Assembly (NCBI RefSeq): GCF_000966195.1
Contig: NZ_LAHL01000005.1
Location: 62,001-126,000 of the forward strand
Source: Domibacillus robiginosus
GTDB taxonomy: Bacteria; Bacillota; Bacilli; Bacillales; Domibacillaceae
Reading direction: 5' to 3'
DNA: 64,000 nt
Part shown: piece after piece, positions 17,611-26,050 of the stretch
How positions within the stretch are numbered: the first letter of the stretch is position 1
Layout: each line of letters opens with the position of its first letter
Position numbers and translations under genes: made by a program
The notes under the pieces: generated by a model
What the model saw: the letters and a program-made list of their open reading frames with translations, nothing else
Told to the model about the DNA's origin: nothing
The model's database searches: none

Positions 17611-18620
17611 CAGTACGTCAAATCCTTGCCGTCGACTCGTTTCCGGAACACATAATAGCTCCACACTTGATAGCCAATGACAAACGGAAGCAGTGACACT
17701 GCCACGATCGTCATGACTTTAAGCGAGTAAGGGCCGGATGCCGCATTATAAACCGTTAGATCATAAGCGGCAGAAAGAGAACTGATCATGACCCGTGGGA
17801 ACAGCGAAGCGAAAATGAGCGCAACCGTTAACACGATACCGGCGCCGCTTGAAACAAAAGCAAGGCCGTCCCGTTTTATCATGAGGAATACGGCTGCCAG
17901 CACGTAAGCCAGTACAATCGCAACAATCATCGGGATGGTTACAGCTGCCCGAACCGTAAAAACATCTGTGTAGACATAAGACAATCCAACAAACAGGGCG
18001 AGCGCGGCGACCGCCAGCCAGACTACTCGTTTCGCAAGTGAGCGGGCACGGTTTTGCAGGTCACCGACCGTTTTCAATGTTAAAAAGGATAAGCCATGCA
18101 GGAAGCAAAGAATCGTCACCGTAACCCCGCCTGTTACAGAGTAGATATTCACGAAGTCGCTAAAGCCTGCATACATGTTCATGTCCGCATCAATGGGCAT
18201 GCCGCGAAGGATGCTTGTGAACAGAACACCGAACAGGAATGGCGGCAGGATGCTGCCGAAAAACACAACGTAATCCCATGTTTTGGTCCACTTTTCGCTG
18301 TGGACTTTCCCGCGGAATTCAAACGCCACGCCGCGGCCGATCAACGCAAGCAGAACGAAGACAAATGGAACATAGTAGCCGCTGAACATCGTCGCATACC
18401 AGTGAGGGAAAGCGGCAAAAATAGCACCGCCGCCTGTTAAAAGCCACACTTCATTTGCGTCCCAGAACGGGCCGATTGTATTAATCATAATACGGCGCTC
18501 CAGGTCGTTTTTCGCCAGAAAGCGCGTCGACATGCCGACACCGAAATCGAATCCTTCAAGAAAAAAGAAGCCGATAAAGAGGACCGCGATCAATAAAAAC
18601 CATAGCTCATTCAAGCCCAT
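17610..18620 (-). CDS. cydB: cytochrome bd ubiquinol/menaquinol oxidase subunit II
   Basis: Membrane subunit of the high-affinity bd-type quinol oxidase, 336 residues with about eight hydrophobic segments. The family opening LWFLLIAVLFIGFFFLEGFDFGVGM is present, as is GPFWDANEVWLLTGGGAIFAAFP near residue 50, the diagnostic CydB region. The start codon overlaps the cydA stop by one base (TAATG), with GGAGGTG just upstream. It works with CydA to reduce oxygen to water without proton pumping under low oxygen. Confidence 0.96.
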   Translation of the reverse strand: MGLNELWFLLIAVLFIGFFFLEGFDFGVGMSTRFLAKNDLERRIMINTIGPFWDANEVWLLTGGGAIFAAFPHWYATMFSGYYVPFVFVLLALIGRGVAFEFRGKVHSEKWTKTWDYVVFFGSILPPFLFGVLFTSILRGMPIDADMNMYAGFSDFVNIYSVTGGVTVTILCFLHGLSFLTLKTVGDLQNRARSLAKRVVWLAVAALALFVGLSYVYTDVFTVRAAVTIPMIVAIVLAYVLAAVFLMIKRDGLAFVSSGAGIVLTVALIFASLFPRVMISSLSAAYDLTVYNAASGPYSLKVMTIVAVSLLPFVIGYQVWSYYVFRKRVDGKDLTY

Positions 18621-20014
18621 TACAAGTACACCTCCTGGTCAAACGGATCAATTGTTTCTTTTACAGGCGCAGCTTCGTGATGCTCAACGCCTTTTTTAAT
18701 TTCGCGTACAAACAAGTAAACGAGCACAATCGCTAAAATTGTATAAGCAAGAGAAAAAGCAATAAGGGACAGAAGCAGGCTCTGGGCACTAACGTTTGGT
18801 GAAACAGAAGCAGATGTTGTCATCAGGCCAAACACCGTCCATGGCTGACGGCCAATTTCCGTCATAATCCAGCCGGCGGAGTTTGCGATAAACGGAAACG
18901 AAATAAGCGCCACCATGCCGCGCAGGAACCATTTTTTCTGTGTCAATGTTTCCCGATAGCTGAAATAAAGACCTAACACCGATGCAAGAATCATCACCAT
19001 GCCGGCACCCACCATAATCCGGAAGCTCCAGAAGGTTGTTTTTACCGGCGGGATATAGTTGCCTTCACCATATTTTGCTTCATATTCCGCCTGCAGGGTT
19101 TTCATCCCCGGCACGTCTCCCTGGAATTTTTCATACGCCAGGTAGCTGAGCGCAAATGGAATATTAATTTCAAATGAGTTTTCTTGATTTTTTGAATCAA
19201 TAAATGCAAATGCTGTCCATGAAGCCGGATCACCGCTGTCTTCCCAGAGCGCTTCACTGGCCGCCATTTTCATCGGCTGTGATTCCATTAAATGCTTTGC
19301 CTGCGCATGACCGCTGAATGCAATCGCAAGACCCGAGATCAGGGCAACCGTCATGGCAAGGTTAAAGGACCGTTTAAACAAGTCGACTTCATGGCCTTTA
19401 ATGATTTTATAAGCACTGATGCCTCCAATGAAAAAAGCACCTGTGGCAAGCGCACCAAAAATTACGTGCGGAAATTCTACTGCGAGCTGCGGATTGGTTA
19501 ACAGGGCAAAGAAGTCATTCATTTCCGCCCGGCCGTTTTTGATCGCAAAGCCGACCGGCTCCTGCATAAACGAGTTAGCAGCTAAAATCCAAAGAGCAGA
19601 CATCATTGTGCCCAGTGACACGAGCCAGATGCAGGCAAGGTGCACTTTTTTGGACAGGCGGTCCCAGCCAAAAATCCATAAACCAATAAATGTTGATTCC
19701 ATAAAAAAAGCAAGCAATGCTTCAATCGCAAGCGGGGCACCAAATACATCTCCGACAAACCGTGAATACTCGGACCAGTTCATGCCAAATTGAAACTCTT
19801 GAATGATGCCTGTTACAACACCAACTGCAAAGTTAATTAAAAACAAATGCCCCCAGAACTTCGCCAGTTTTTTGTAGCGTTCGTCACCTTTTAAAACGTA
19901 GTGTGTCTCAAATAACGCGACTAAAAACACAAGGCCGATGGAAAGCGGCACAAATAAAAAGTGAAAAATGGTGGTGGACCCGAACTGAAGCCGGGCTAAA
20001 AATAGTTCATCCAT
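18620..20014 (-). CDS. cydA: cytochrome bd quinol oxidase subunit I
   Basis: The heme-bearing subunit, 464 residues. His18 (heme b595 ligand), the central segment with the b558 ligands and the GRQPWTVFG motif characteristic of CydA are visible. The quinol-binding Q loop is of the short Bacillus type, so the protein is shorter than E. coli CydA. First gene of the operon. Two Rex-type operators and a promoter lie in the 250 bases upstream, so expression should rise when NADH accumulates or oxygen falls. The start at 20014 follows GAGAAAGGGG. Confidence 0.97.
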   Translation of the reverse strand: MDELFLARLQFGSTTIFHFLFVPLSIGLVFLVALFETHYVLKGDERYKKLAKFWGHLFLINFAVGVVTGIIQEFQFGMNWSEYSRFVGDVFGAPLAIEALLAFFMESTFIGLWIFGWDRLSKKVHLACIWLVSLGTMMSALWILAANSFMQEPVGFAIKNGRAEMNDFFALLTNPQLAVEFPHVIFGALATGAFFIGGISAYKIIKGHEVDLFKRSFNLAMTVALISGLAIAFSGHAQAKHLMESQPMKMAASEALWEDSGDPASWTAFAFIDSKNQENSFEINIPFALSYLAYEKFQGDVPGMKTLQAEYEAKYGEGNYIPPVKTTFWSFRIMVGAGMVMILASVLGLYFSYRETLTQKKWFLRGMVALISFPFIANSAGWIMTEIGRQPWTVFGLMTTSASVSPNVSAQSLLLSLIAFSLAYTILAIVLVYLFVREIKKGVEHHEAAPVKETIDPFDQEVYL

Positions 20015-20054
20015 CCCGTAAATCCCCTTTCTCCTATTTACACAGTGGTAATAT

Positions 20055-20083
20055 ATTATATTGTGAATTTATTCACAAATTCT
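20055..20083 (-). promoter_or_regulatory. cydA promoter overlapping Rex operator 1
   Basis: The minus strand has TATAAT (plus-strand ATTATA, 20055-20060) 41 bases before cydA. Directly upstream, 20061-20078 reads TTGTGAATTTATTCACAA, an 18-bp palindrome that fits the Rex consensus TTGTGAAnnnnTTCACAA. Bound Rex would cover the promoter spacer and block RNA polymerase. Confidence 0.85.
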
Positions 20084-20151
20084 ATCTGCTTTATAATTTA
20101 CGCTCTTTTGTCTTCAAAAGATATAGGATTTCGGCGAAGAATTTGAATGAT

Positions 20152-20169
20152 TTGTGACATTTTTCACAA
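20152..20169. promoter_or_regulatory. Rex operator 2
   Basis: TTGTGACATTTTTCACAA matches the Rex half-sites TTGTGA and TCACAA. It lies 91 bases from the first box, about nine helical turns, which would allow cooperative binding. It also lies 57 bases upstream of the promoter of the acetyltransferase gene on the other strand. Confidence 0.8.
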
Positions 20170-20202
20170 ATCATTTTTTACATTATAAAAAGAGAGTAAA
20201 TT

Positions 20203-20231
20203 CTGAAATGAAAGGGAAAAGCGTGTATAAT
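20203..20231 (+). promoter_or_regulatory. sigma-A promoter of the acetyltransferase gene
   Basis: CTGAAA (20203-20208), a 17-bp spacer and perfect TATAAT (20226-20231) lie 35 bases before the start codon. Confidence 0.65.
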
Positions 20232-20266
20232 CAGGGATAAAAGAACGGTGAAAGGGGTTTAGGGGG

Positions 20267-20722
20267 ATGATTGAACGGCTGCACCATGGGGAAGAAACAA
20301 CAGCAGCAGAAATTCTAGCACTGCAAATACCTGCTTATAAGGTGGAAGCGTCATTAATTGGATATGACGGTATTCCGCATTTAAATGAAACGGTAGAGAT
20401 GATTAAAAGCAGTAACGAGATCTTTATCGGTTTTTTAACAGAAGGGGAGCTGTGCGGCTTTCTTTCTTATAAAGACGAAGATGAATGTGCCCTTATTCAA
20501 CGGCTGGTTGTTCATCCGGGACACTTTCATGAAGGGATTGCTTCAAAGCTCCTTACATATTTTCTGCAGGAGGAATCAGAAGGGAGGACCATTCGTGTTA
20601 CAACCGGTGCGAAAAACGAGCCCGCCTGCAATTTGTATAAGAAATTTGGATTTGAAGAATTGGACACATTGCTGCTGGAGCCTGGTGTAGAGCTGGTGCT
20701 TTTTGAAAAAAAACATCAGTGA
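20267..20722 (+). CDS. GNAT-family N-acetyltransferase
   Basis: A cytoplasmic protein of 151 residues with the GNAT fold. The acetyl-CoA loop follows the strand IQRLVVHPGHFHEGIASKLL (V-x-P...R/Q-x-x-G-x-G/A), and ATGAKNEPACNLYKKFGF is the usual motif B. The substrate cannot be inferred. It stands alone, divergent from cydA, with its own promoter. ATG 20267 is preceded by AAAGGGG at 20251-20257. Confidence 0.85.
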   Translation: MIERLHHGEETTAAEILALQIPAYKVEASLIGYDGIPHLNETVEMIKSSNEIFIGFLTEGELCGFLSYKDEDECALIQRLVVHPGHFHEGIASKLLTYFLQEESEGRTIRVTTGAKNEPACNLYKKFGFEELDTLLLEPGVELVLFEKKHQ

Positions 20723-20741
20723 GCATTTATTGCTCGTATTT
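20721..20741 (+). terminator. short hairpin after the acetyltransferase gene
   Basis: GAGCA pairs with TGCTC around TTTAT and is followed by GTATTTT. The stem is short, so readthrough into pduL is possible. Confidence 0.4.
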
Positions 20742-20807
20742 TCACAAGAAAATAGTGTAGAATAAGGGCTGTGTAAAATTTTGAAGATCAGAAAGGCTGG
20801 AAGATAG

Positions 20808-21392
20808 ATGTCATTAACAAACCATGGAACAATCCCTGTAGCGGTTTCTGCCCGCCACATTCACTTGTCACAGGAACACCTTGAAATTTTATTCGGAGAA
20901 GGCCACGAGCTCACAAAGCGCGCGGACTTGTCACAGCCAGGTCAATTTGCGGCAGAAGAAACCGTTACGATTGCCGGCAAGAAAAGTGAAATTGCCCGCG
21001 TTCGTGTTCTTGGACCATGCCGCCCGGCTACACAGGTAGAAGTAAGCTGGACAGATGCAATGAAGCTTGGCGTACGTCCTCCGCTTCGTGAATCAGGCGA
21101 TATTAAAGGTTCTGAAGCTGTGACAATCACAGGTCCTAAAGGTACAGTGGAGCTTGAAGAAGGCTTGATCATTGCACAGGCACACGTTCATATGACAAAA
21201 GCTGATGCAGAAAAATACAACGTAGAAAACGGACAAATCGTTACAGTGGAAGTGGGCGGTGATCGTCCAATCGCATTCCGCAACGTTGTGATTCGTGTAT
21301 CTGACAGCTATGCGCTTGAAATGCATATCGATACAGACGAAGCGAATGCAGGTTTTATCTCCCAGGGTGCTAAAGGCGATATCTGGGCATAA
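20808..21392 (+). CDS. pduL: PduL-type phosphate propanoyltransferase/phosphotransacetylase
   Basis: PduL transfers acyl groups between CoA and phosphate and usually lies in microcompartment operons for propanediol or ethanolamine use. This 194-residue protein has the two zinc-binding motifs of the family: ARHIHLSQEHLE near residue 15 and AQAHVHMTKADAEKY near 125, each in a duplicated beta-barrel domain. There is no N-terminal encapsulation extension and no shell-protein gene nearby. It is therefore a free cytosolic enzyme, probably acting as a second phosphotransacetylase that links acetyl-CoA with acetyl phosphate; that role is inference. Confidence 0.9.
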   Translation: MSLTNHGTIPVAVSARHIHLSQEHLEILFGEGHELTKRADLSQPGQFAAEETVTIAGKKSEIARVRVLGPCRPATQVEVSWTDAMKLGVRPPLRESGDIKGSEAVTITGPKGTVELEEGLIIAQAHVHMTKADAEKYNVENGQIVTVEVGGDRPIAFRNVVIRVSDSYALEMHIDTDEANAGFISQGAKGDIWA

Positions 21393-21406
21393 ATGTAGAT
21401 GGGAAA

Positions 21407-21438
21407 AGGACAATCCTCCAGGGGATTGTTCTTTTTTT
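21407..21438 (+). terminator. pduL terminator
   Basis: AGGACAATCC pairs with GGATTGTTCT around TCCAGG and is followed by seven Ts. Confidence 0.9.
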
Positions 21439-21601
21439 ATCCAAAGACAGAGGGTAAATCACTTTTGCACGAACAGATCTTACAATAGTAGAGTGTCTTC
21501 TTTGGAAGAGGATTATTGAAAACAGATGAACTGCTGTGTATATATCGTACAATCAGCTTACGATTTCGAGGAAAAGGGAAAAATAAAAAGGAGGTGAACC
21601 T

Positions 21602-22408
21602 ATGAATACAGCTCAAAGAATCATGAGCCGCTTTTTCGCCGAGCGCTTTTACGACCAGGCGGCTCAAACAGCTTACTACTTGCTTCTGTCTGCAATTCCA
21701 TTTATTATCTTTATGCTTTCATTCATTAGTTTTTTTCCAATGGATCAGCAGGCAATCCTGGATTTTGCCCGTCCATATGCACCGGGAGAGTCATTCGCTT
21801 TAATTGAAGAAAATGTGGCAGCGGTTCTGTCTGCGGAAAAAGGGCAGGTCCTGTCACTCAGCTTATTGTCAACGTTCTGGCTGTCTTCCATGGCGGTGCA
21901 GTCGCTGGGCCGGTCACTGAACGACGCCTTTCGGATTGAACGAGACCTTCCTTTTTGGCAGGGCCTGCTGCGCGACTTTGGGGTTACTTTAATCTTCATG
22001 GTGATGGTGCCGCTGTCAGTTGTGATTCCTTTACTTGAGAAAGTGCTGCGCTGGCTCGTCTCTCAATCCGATACGCTTGAACACATATCGGGCCTGCTGG
22101 ATATTTGGCCAGCTGCTCAGTGGGGGATCGGTACCCTGTTTTTATTTGCTTTTTTTATCGCTTTTTATAAAATCGTTCCAAACGACCGATTAACAGTTCC
22201 ATTTGTGCTGCCAGGTGCTCTGTTTGCGGCAATTGGCTGGCAGGTGGTGTCTTCCTTGTTCGGAAGTTATGCAGCGGCTGTCAGCTACACACGCCTGTAC
22301 GGGCAGCTGTCCGGAATTATTGTGCTGGTGCTCTGGTTCTACTTAACAGCGGTCGTAATTTTGATTGGCGGGCTTTTAAACGCTGAAAAAGGACAGAAGC
22401 ACCCATAA
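21602..22408 (+). CDS. YihY/BrkB-family membrane protein
   Basis: An integral membrane protein of 268 residues with about six hydrophobic segments. It shows the family features: the N-terminal AAQTAYYLLLSAIPFIIFM helix, the central STFWLSSMAVQSLGRSLNDAF segment and the C-terminal LYGQLSGIIVLVLWFYLTAVVILIGG region. The family was once called ribonuclease BN by mistake. Its function is unknown and a transport role has been proposed. It starts after a near-consensus AAAGGAGGTGAACCT ribosome site and is transcribed alone. Confidence 0.85.
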   Translation: MNTAQRIMSRFFAERFYDQAAQTAYYLLLSAIPFIIFMLSFISFFPMDQQAILDFARPYAPGESFALIEENVAAVLSAEKGQVLSLSLLSTFWLSSMAVQSLGRSLNDAFRIERDLPFWQGLLRDFGVTLIFMVMVPLSVVIPLLEKVLRWLVSQSDTLEHISGLLDIWPAAQWGIGTLFLFAFFIAFYKIVPNDRLTVPFVLPGALFAAIGWQVVSSLFGSYAAAVSYTRLYGQLSGIIVLVLWFYLTAVVILIGGLLNAEKGQKHP

Positions 22409-22442
22409 AAAAGAAGGGCTTGTGGAAGCCCTTCTTTTTTAT
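22408..22442. terminator. bidirectional terminator
   Basis: A perfect stem GAAGGGCTT/AAGCCCTTC with GTGG loop, flanked by A6 and T6, lies between the convergent YihY and DUF3021 genes and can serve both. Confidence 0.9.
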
Positions 22443-22846
22443 AGCTGATTGAGTTTTTGGTTGATTCTTTGTGCTTCTCTCTTGAAGTAAAGGTAAAAAC
22501 CAGTCCAGATAAACACGTAAATCAGCAGGAACACCGAAGCAGATAAAAGGAGACTTTGCAAATTAGCAGGAACCCAGCCGATGATAGTTGCCAGAATCAG
22601 GTACGGACAGATGGCAGTGAAAAAGTGCAGTGCAGTCTGCTGAAACAGCCGAAGAGACTGAATTTCAAAAAAAAGCGGCGTCACAGCAAACAGCCAGCCG
22701 CAAAACACATACCCTGCTGCATCTTTTACAAAAGCGCCGCCCTGGATCGTTTCCTGGCCGCTCCACACAGTAACGCACGTGATAAGGACCATAATAAAAG
22801 CTCCGAAAAACAGCCCGATGACACTTTGAACAGCAAACCGCTTCAT
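22439..22846 (-). CDS. DUF3021-family four-helix membrane protein
   Basis: A 135-residue protein with four clear hydrophobic helices and a basic C-terminus, the pattern of DUF3021. Family members are nearly always encoded with a LytTR-domain protein, and that is the case here: its ATG overlaps the stop of the LytTR gene by four bases. The pair probably forms a membrane-tethered regulatory module for the ABC exporter upstream. Function is inference from context. Confidence 0.75.
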   Translation of the reverse strand: MKRFAVQSVIGLFFGAFIMVLITCVTVWSGQETIQGGAFVKDAAGYVFCGWLFAVTPLFFEIQSLRLFQQTALHFFTAICPYLILATIIGWVPANLQSLLLSASVFLLIYVFIWTGFYLYFKREAQRINQKLNQL

Positions 22847-23301
22847 GCTCTTTTCCCCCTGGTTACATTAAGCGCTTCTTTTATCTGACTGACGTAATGA
22901 CGGGACACGTATTCTTTAGCGCCTGATTTAAAATAAACGCAAAGAGTGCCATTAAATGACGCTTCAAAGCGGCTCAATTCATGCAGGTTTGCAATGACCG
23001 ACTTTGACAGCCGTACAAACCGTGAACCAGGCAGCATACGTTCAAGCTCGTACAGCTTTTCTTTTAACTTAAAAGAGCCTTCCGCAGTTACCGCGATAAC
23101 CGATTCTTCTTCTGTATGAAAGTAATGAATAGCTGATGGTTTTAAAATGTGCTGCATATCTCCATTTCTGCCAACAAGAAACTCATTTTCCCGTCCTTTT
23201 AAAAAAGACACGATTTCCTGCACATTTTCATCAAGCTCCTTACAGTGAATGGTCACTTTTGTTTGTTCATATTCGCTGTCGATATCCAGTGATATTTTCA
23301 T
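22843..23301 (-). CDS. LytTR DNA-binding domain protein
   Basis: A 152-residue transcription regulator whose LytTR domain covers about residues 45-148. Visible signatures are IHYFHTEEESVIAVTAEG, LERMLPGSRFVRLSKSVIAN and the terminal GAKEYVSRHYVSQIKEAL. There is no receiver domain, so it is not a classic response regulator; the N-terminal ~40 residues form a short acidic extension. Its gene follows the ABC permease and overlaps the DUF3021 gene, so it probably regulates this four-gene operon. Ribosome site AGGGGG before ATG 23301. Confidence 0.85.
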   Translation of the reverse strand: MKISLDIDSEYEQTKVTIHCKELDENVQEIVSFLKGRENEFLVGRNGDMQHILKPSAIHYFHTEEESVIAVTAEGSFKLKEKLYELERMLPGSRFVRLSKSVIANLHELSRFEASFNGTLCVYFKSGAKEYVSRHYVSQIKEALNVTRGKRA

Positions 23302-23335
23302 ACACCAGCCCCCTGCCGAATGAAATCTTATTTCC

Positions 23336-24079
23336 TTATTTTACACTTTTTTTCGGCTGGAGAAAAAGAATCACACAAGCAATGAAAACAAGAACAATGA
23401 GGTAGGAAATAGATATCCACGTGCCGCTGTTCCAGATAAGCTGGTTGTTCCACACATCGATAAACAGGTGATTCATATGATACATCGGATTAAGCTGTGC
23501 TGCTGTCTGTACAAATTCCGGCATTTGATTAACAGGAAATGAAAAGTCAGCCGTTACCAGCACGATTTGAAAAATAATAATTGAAAAAACAAGTGCGCTT
23601 TTCATTTTTGTGAAAAAAGAGTAAATGGCGGAAGCGACGGTCATTAAAACGGTATTGAATACAAGAAATAACCCGTATGCGGTCAAAAGCTGTACTGGAC
23701 GAAGTGACAGGTCATACAGCCAAAATCCGATTCCGTGAATGAGCACAAAACCAAAGCTTGTAATAATAATCGATTTTAAAATACCGGACAACAAGAGTAT
23801 TTCCGCTGATACAGGTGAAAGCAATATTCGTTTTTCCACACCTTCTGCCCGGTTCGCCACCTGGTCAAAGCCAAAAGCGAAAAATACAACGGAGAAAGCA
23901 ATCAACAGCACAAATGAGGGGGTAGCCATATCCGCATACGAAAGACCGGGATACGTACTATCCGAAAAAAGCTGGCCTAAAAAAATGTATGTGGCTGGCG
24001 GGACGAGAAGGGAAAAGACAACATAAAAAATTTCCCGGGAAAACATAAGCAGGTCATACTTTAGCTGAACTGCAATCAT
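23336..24079 (-). CDS. ABC-2 type transporter permease
   Basis: A 247-residue permease with six hydrophobic segments, typical ABC-2 size. It overlaps the ATPase gene by four bases (ATGA), so the two make one exporter. Substrate is unknown; operons made of this pair plus LytTR and DUF3021 in other Firmicutes are thought to respond to antimicrobial peptides or membrane-active compounds, which is inference here. Confidence 0.88.
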   Translation of the reverse strand: MIAVQLKYDLLMFSREIFYVVFSLLVPPATYIFLGQLFSDSTYPGLSYADMATPSFVLLIAFSVVFFAFGFDQVANRAEGVEKRILLSPVSAEILLLSGILKSIIITSFGFVLIHGIGFWLYDLSLRPVQLLTAYGLFLVFNTVLMTVASAIYSFFTKMKSALVFSIIIFQIVLVTADFSFPVNQMPEFVQTAAQLNPMYHMNHLFIDVWNNQLIWNSGTWISISYLIVLVFIACVILFLQPKKSVK

Positions 24080-24810
24080 GAGGCGTCCTCCTCGTGTGGG
24101 ACATTTTGAAGATAATAGTCATTCATGGACGCATATCCGGAAGCAAGCAGCCGGACAACCGTATCAAACTGCTTGACGCGTCCTTTCTCAATGAGCATTA
24201 CTTTATCGCAGAACCGCTCTATCTCGTCCATTGAGTGAGTCGTTAAAATAACCGTTCCCCCTGTTTTTTGATTGTAATGCTGAATATAAGACCAGAGCAT
24301 TTGACGCATATGCGGATCGAGACCGGTTGTAGGTTCGTCTAAAATGAGCAGCTTCGGCTTTGCTAAAAAGGCGATAGCGAGGCTCACTTTTTGCTTCCAG
24401 CCGCCGGACAGCTTATCAAAGTACGTTTTACGGTGAGAAGCAAGGCTGAAGTCAGCGATCAGCTGCTCGACCTTTACATCAGATTGGTAGTAGGCCCGAA
24501 ACAAGTGAAGCAGCTCTTCGACCTTCAGTGATTTATAAAATTGAGTCGGCTGAAGAATAGCGGAAATGCGCTGCCGAAGCGCTTTAAGCTGTAGGCCGGA
24601 TGCTTCCTGTATGGACTGGCCAAATAATTGTACGTCTCCTTCATCAAACGATTTTACGGTCATTATCACTTCGAGAAAGGTTGATTTTCCGGCACCGTTT
24701 TTGCCGATTACGCCAATAATTTCCCCGGCATTCGCTTTAAAGTCAATTCCCCTCAATACATGATGGCTTCCGTAGGACTTATGAAGATTCTGAACTTGAA
24801 CAATCGTCAT
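24076..24810 (-). CDS. ABC transporter ATP-binding protein
   Basis: A 244-residue ATPase with Walker A IGKNGAGKST (about residues 36-45), signature KLSGGWKQKVSLA, Walker B LLILDEPTTGLD and the H-loop TTHSMDE. It powers the adjacent ABC-2 permease. The minus strand has TATACT (plus AGTATA, 24841-24846) 30 bases upstream and a GGAGG ribosome site. First gene of the operon ATPase-permease-LytTR-DUF3021. Confidence 0.92.
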   Translation of the reverse strand: MTIVQVQNLHKSYGSHHVLRGIDFKANAGEIIGVIGKNGAGKSTFLEVIMTVKSFDEGDVQLFGQSIQEASGLQLKALRQRISAILQPTQFYKSLKVEELLHLFRAYYQSDVKVEQLIADFSLASHRKTYFDKLSGGWKQKVSLAIAFLAKPKLLILDEPTTGLDPHMRQMLWSYIQHYNQKTGGTVILTTHSMDEIERFCDKVMLIEKGRVKQFDTVVRLLASGYASMNDYYLQNVPHEEDAS

Positions 24811-24931
24811 TTGTTTTCCTCCGTTTTTCTTGATACACCCAGTATAGGAAAAAATGGGATGGACGGCTTTCTTATCTCGGCCACATGCACAAAAAAAGCG
24901 GTCACTGGTTAAATGATGGACGTAACGTGTA

Positions 24932-25489
24932 TTAGGAGTTATCGCTTTGCAGAGACAAACAGGTTAAATAGTGGTCATTTAAATAACGCTGTCGCGTCAT
25001 ATTCGTGGTTTTGGAAAAAGCAGCTTCAAGCAACCCTTCAAACGCTTCGTCTGTGTTGAAATAATGAAGGAGCAGCACGGCGTTTTCTTCCATTGGCAGA
25101 GCGAGTCCAATGATATGCGCAGCAGAACATGCAGAGGCAGTCCTCCGCTTTCTTCCATCGCTCCAGCACGCGTATAACTCGTCTGAAAGCTGGTGGCCTG
25201 CAAATACAAACGGCTTTTTCCACTTTTCCAATGTGTTTTGGATAATGGGTTTTGCTGTGAGTGCCAGCTGTTCTTCGATATAATGAATCCATAAGAAAGG
25301 GTTTTCGATCATCGCATGCCATTCATCCAGCACTGATTCAACCGCATCATGTGTAACGTATGTACTGAGAAGCGGAATCCATGTGTGGTGGAGCCGTTCA
25401 AGACGGTCAGGGTCCGCCTGTTCCTCGATATAATCAACAAAGCCATCGAGAACGGCTCGCAGCTCACGTTCGTGAAGAGAGGTAATCAT
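24932..25489 (-). CDS. hypothetical alpha-helical protein
   Basis: A 185-residue soluble protein I do not recognise. It begins MITSLHERELRAVLDGF, is rich in helices, Trp, His and acidic residues, and has no membrane segment or clear motif. ATG 25489 follows AAAGGGG; the longer frame to 25567 runs into the divergent gene's ribosome site. It is transcribed divergently from the DHFR-like gene 47 bases away, so the two may share a control region. No function is proposed. Confidence 0.65.
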   Translation of the reverse strand: MITSLHERELRAVLDGFVDYIEEQADPDRLERLHHTWIPLLSTYVTHDAVESVLDEWHAMIENPFLWIHYIEEQLALTAKPIIQNTLEKWKKPFVFAGHQLSDELYACWSDGRKRRTASACSAAHIIGLALPMEENAVLLLHYFNTDEAFEGLLEAAFSKTTNMTRQRYLNDHYLTCLSLQSDNS

Positions 25490-25536
25490 CAATATATCCC
25501 CTTTTTGATTTTTATTATAAAGGAGAGAACAATAAA

Positions 25537-26046
25537 ATGCGCAAAAGTGTATTGTATATTGCCGCAAGCCTTGATGGTTTTATTGCGGGAAAGGACGGAA
25601 ACGTTGACTGGCTTGATGATGTAGAAGGAGACGGGTCCGATAATGGCTACCTGTCTTTTTATGAAACCGTTGACACGCTCCTGATGGGCCGTGGCACCTA
25701 TGAAAAAGTCCTCGAGCTGACAGATGATTTTCCGTATGCCGGCAAGAAATGCTTTGTTTTGTCACGGACGATGAAAGGAAAAACAGACCAGGTTACCTTT
25801 ACTGACGAAGCGCTGCCGACTGTGCTGGAAAAAGCAGAAGGGACCGTCTGGATCGTTGGAGGCGGACAAGTGGTGCAGGAGTGTTTGAATCACCGCTTGC
25901 TTGATGAGCTGTTTATTGCTGTCATACCAAAAGTGCTGGGCGGCGGCATCCCGCTGTTTCCACCGGGCACAGAAGCGTCCCTCTCGCTTGTAGATGCAGA
26001 AAAGATAGGGGATATCGTATCGATTCACTACAAAAGAAAGGACTGA
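25537..26046 (+). CDS. dihydrofolate reductase-family (RibD C-terminal-like) protein
   Basis: A 169-residue NADPH-binding oxidoreductase of the RibD_C/DHFR fold. Hallmarks are LYIAASLDGFIAG at the N-terminus, LLMGRGTYEKV near residue 50 and VWIVGGGQVVQECL near residue 105. It is not FolA, because the substrate-binding Asp/Glu region differs; the family is broad and its natural substrates are unknown. The stop lies four bases before the next gene, so both are probably cotranscribed. Ribosome site AAAGGAGAG. Confidence 0.85.
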   Translation: MRKSVLYIAASLDGFIAGKDGNVDWLDDVEGDGSDNGYLSFYETVDTLLMGRGTYEKVLELTDDFPYAGKKCFVLSRTMKGKTDQVTFTDEALPTVLEKAEGTVWIVGGGQVVQECLNHRLLDELFIAVIPKVLGGGIPLFPPGTEASLSLVDAEKIGDIVSIHYKRKD

Positions 26047-26050
26047 CAGG

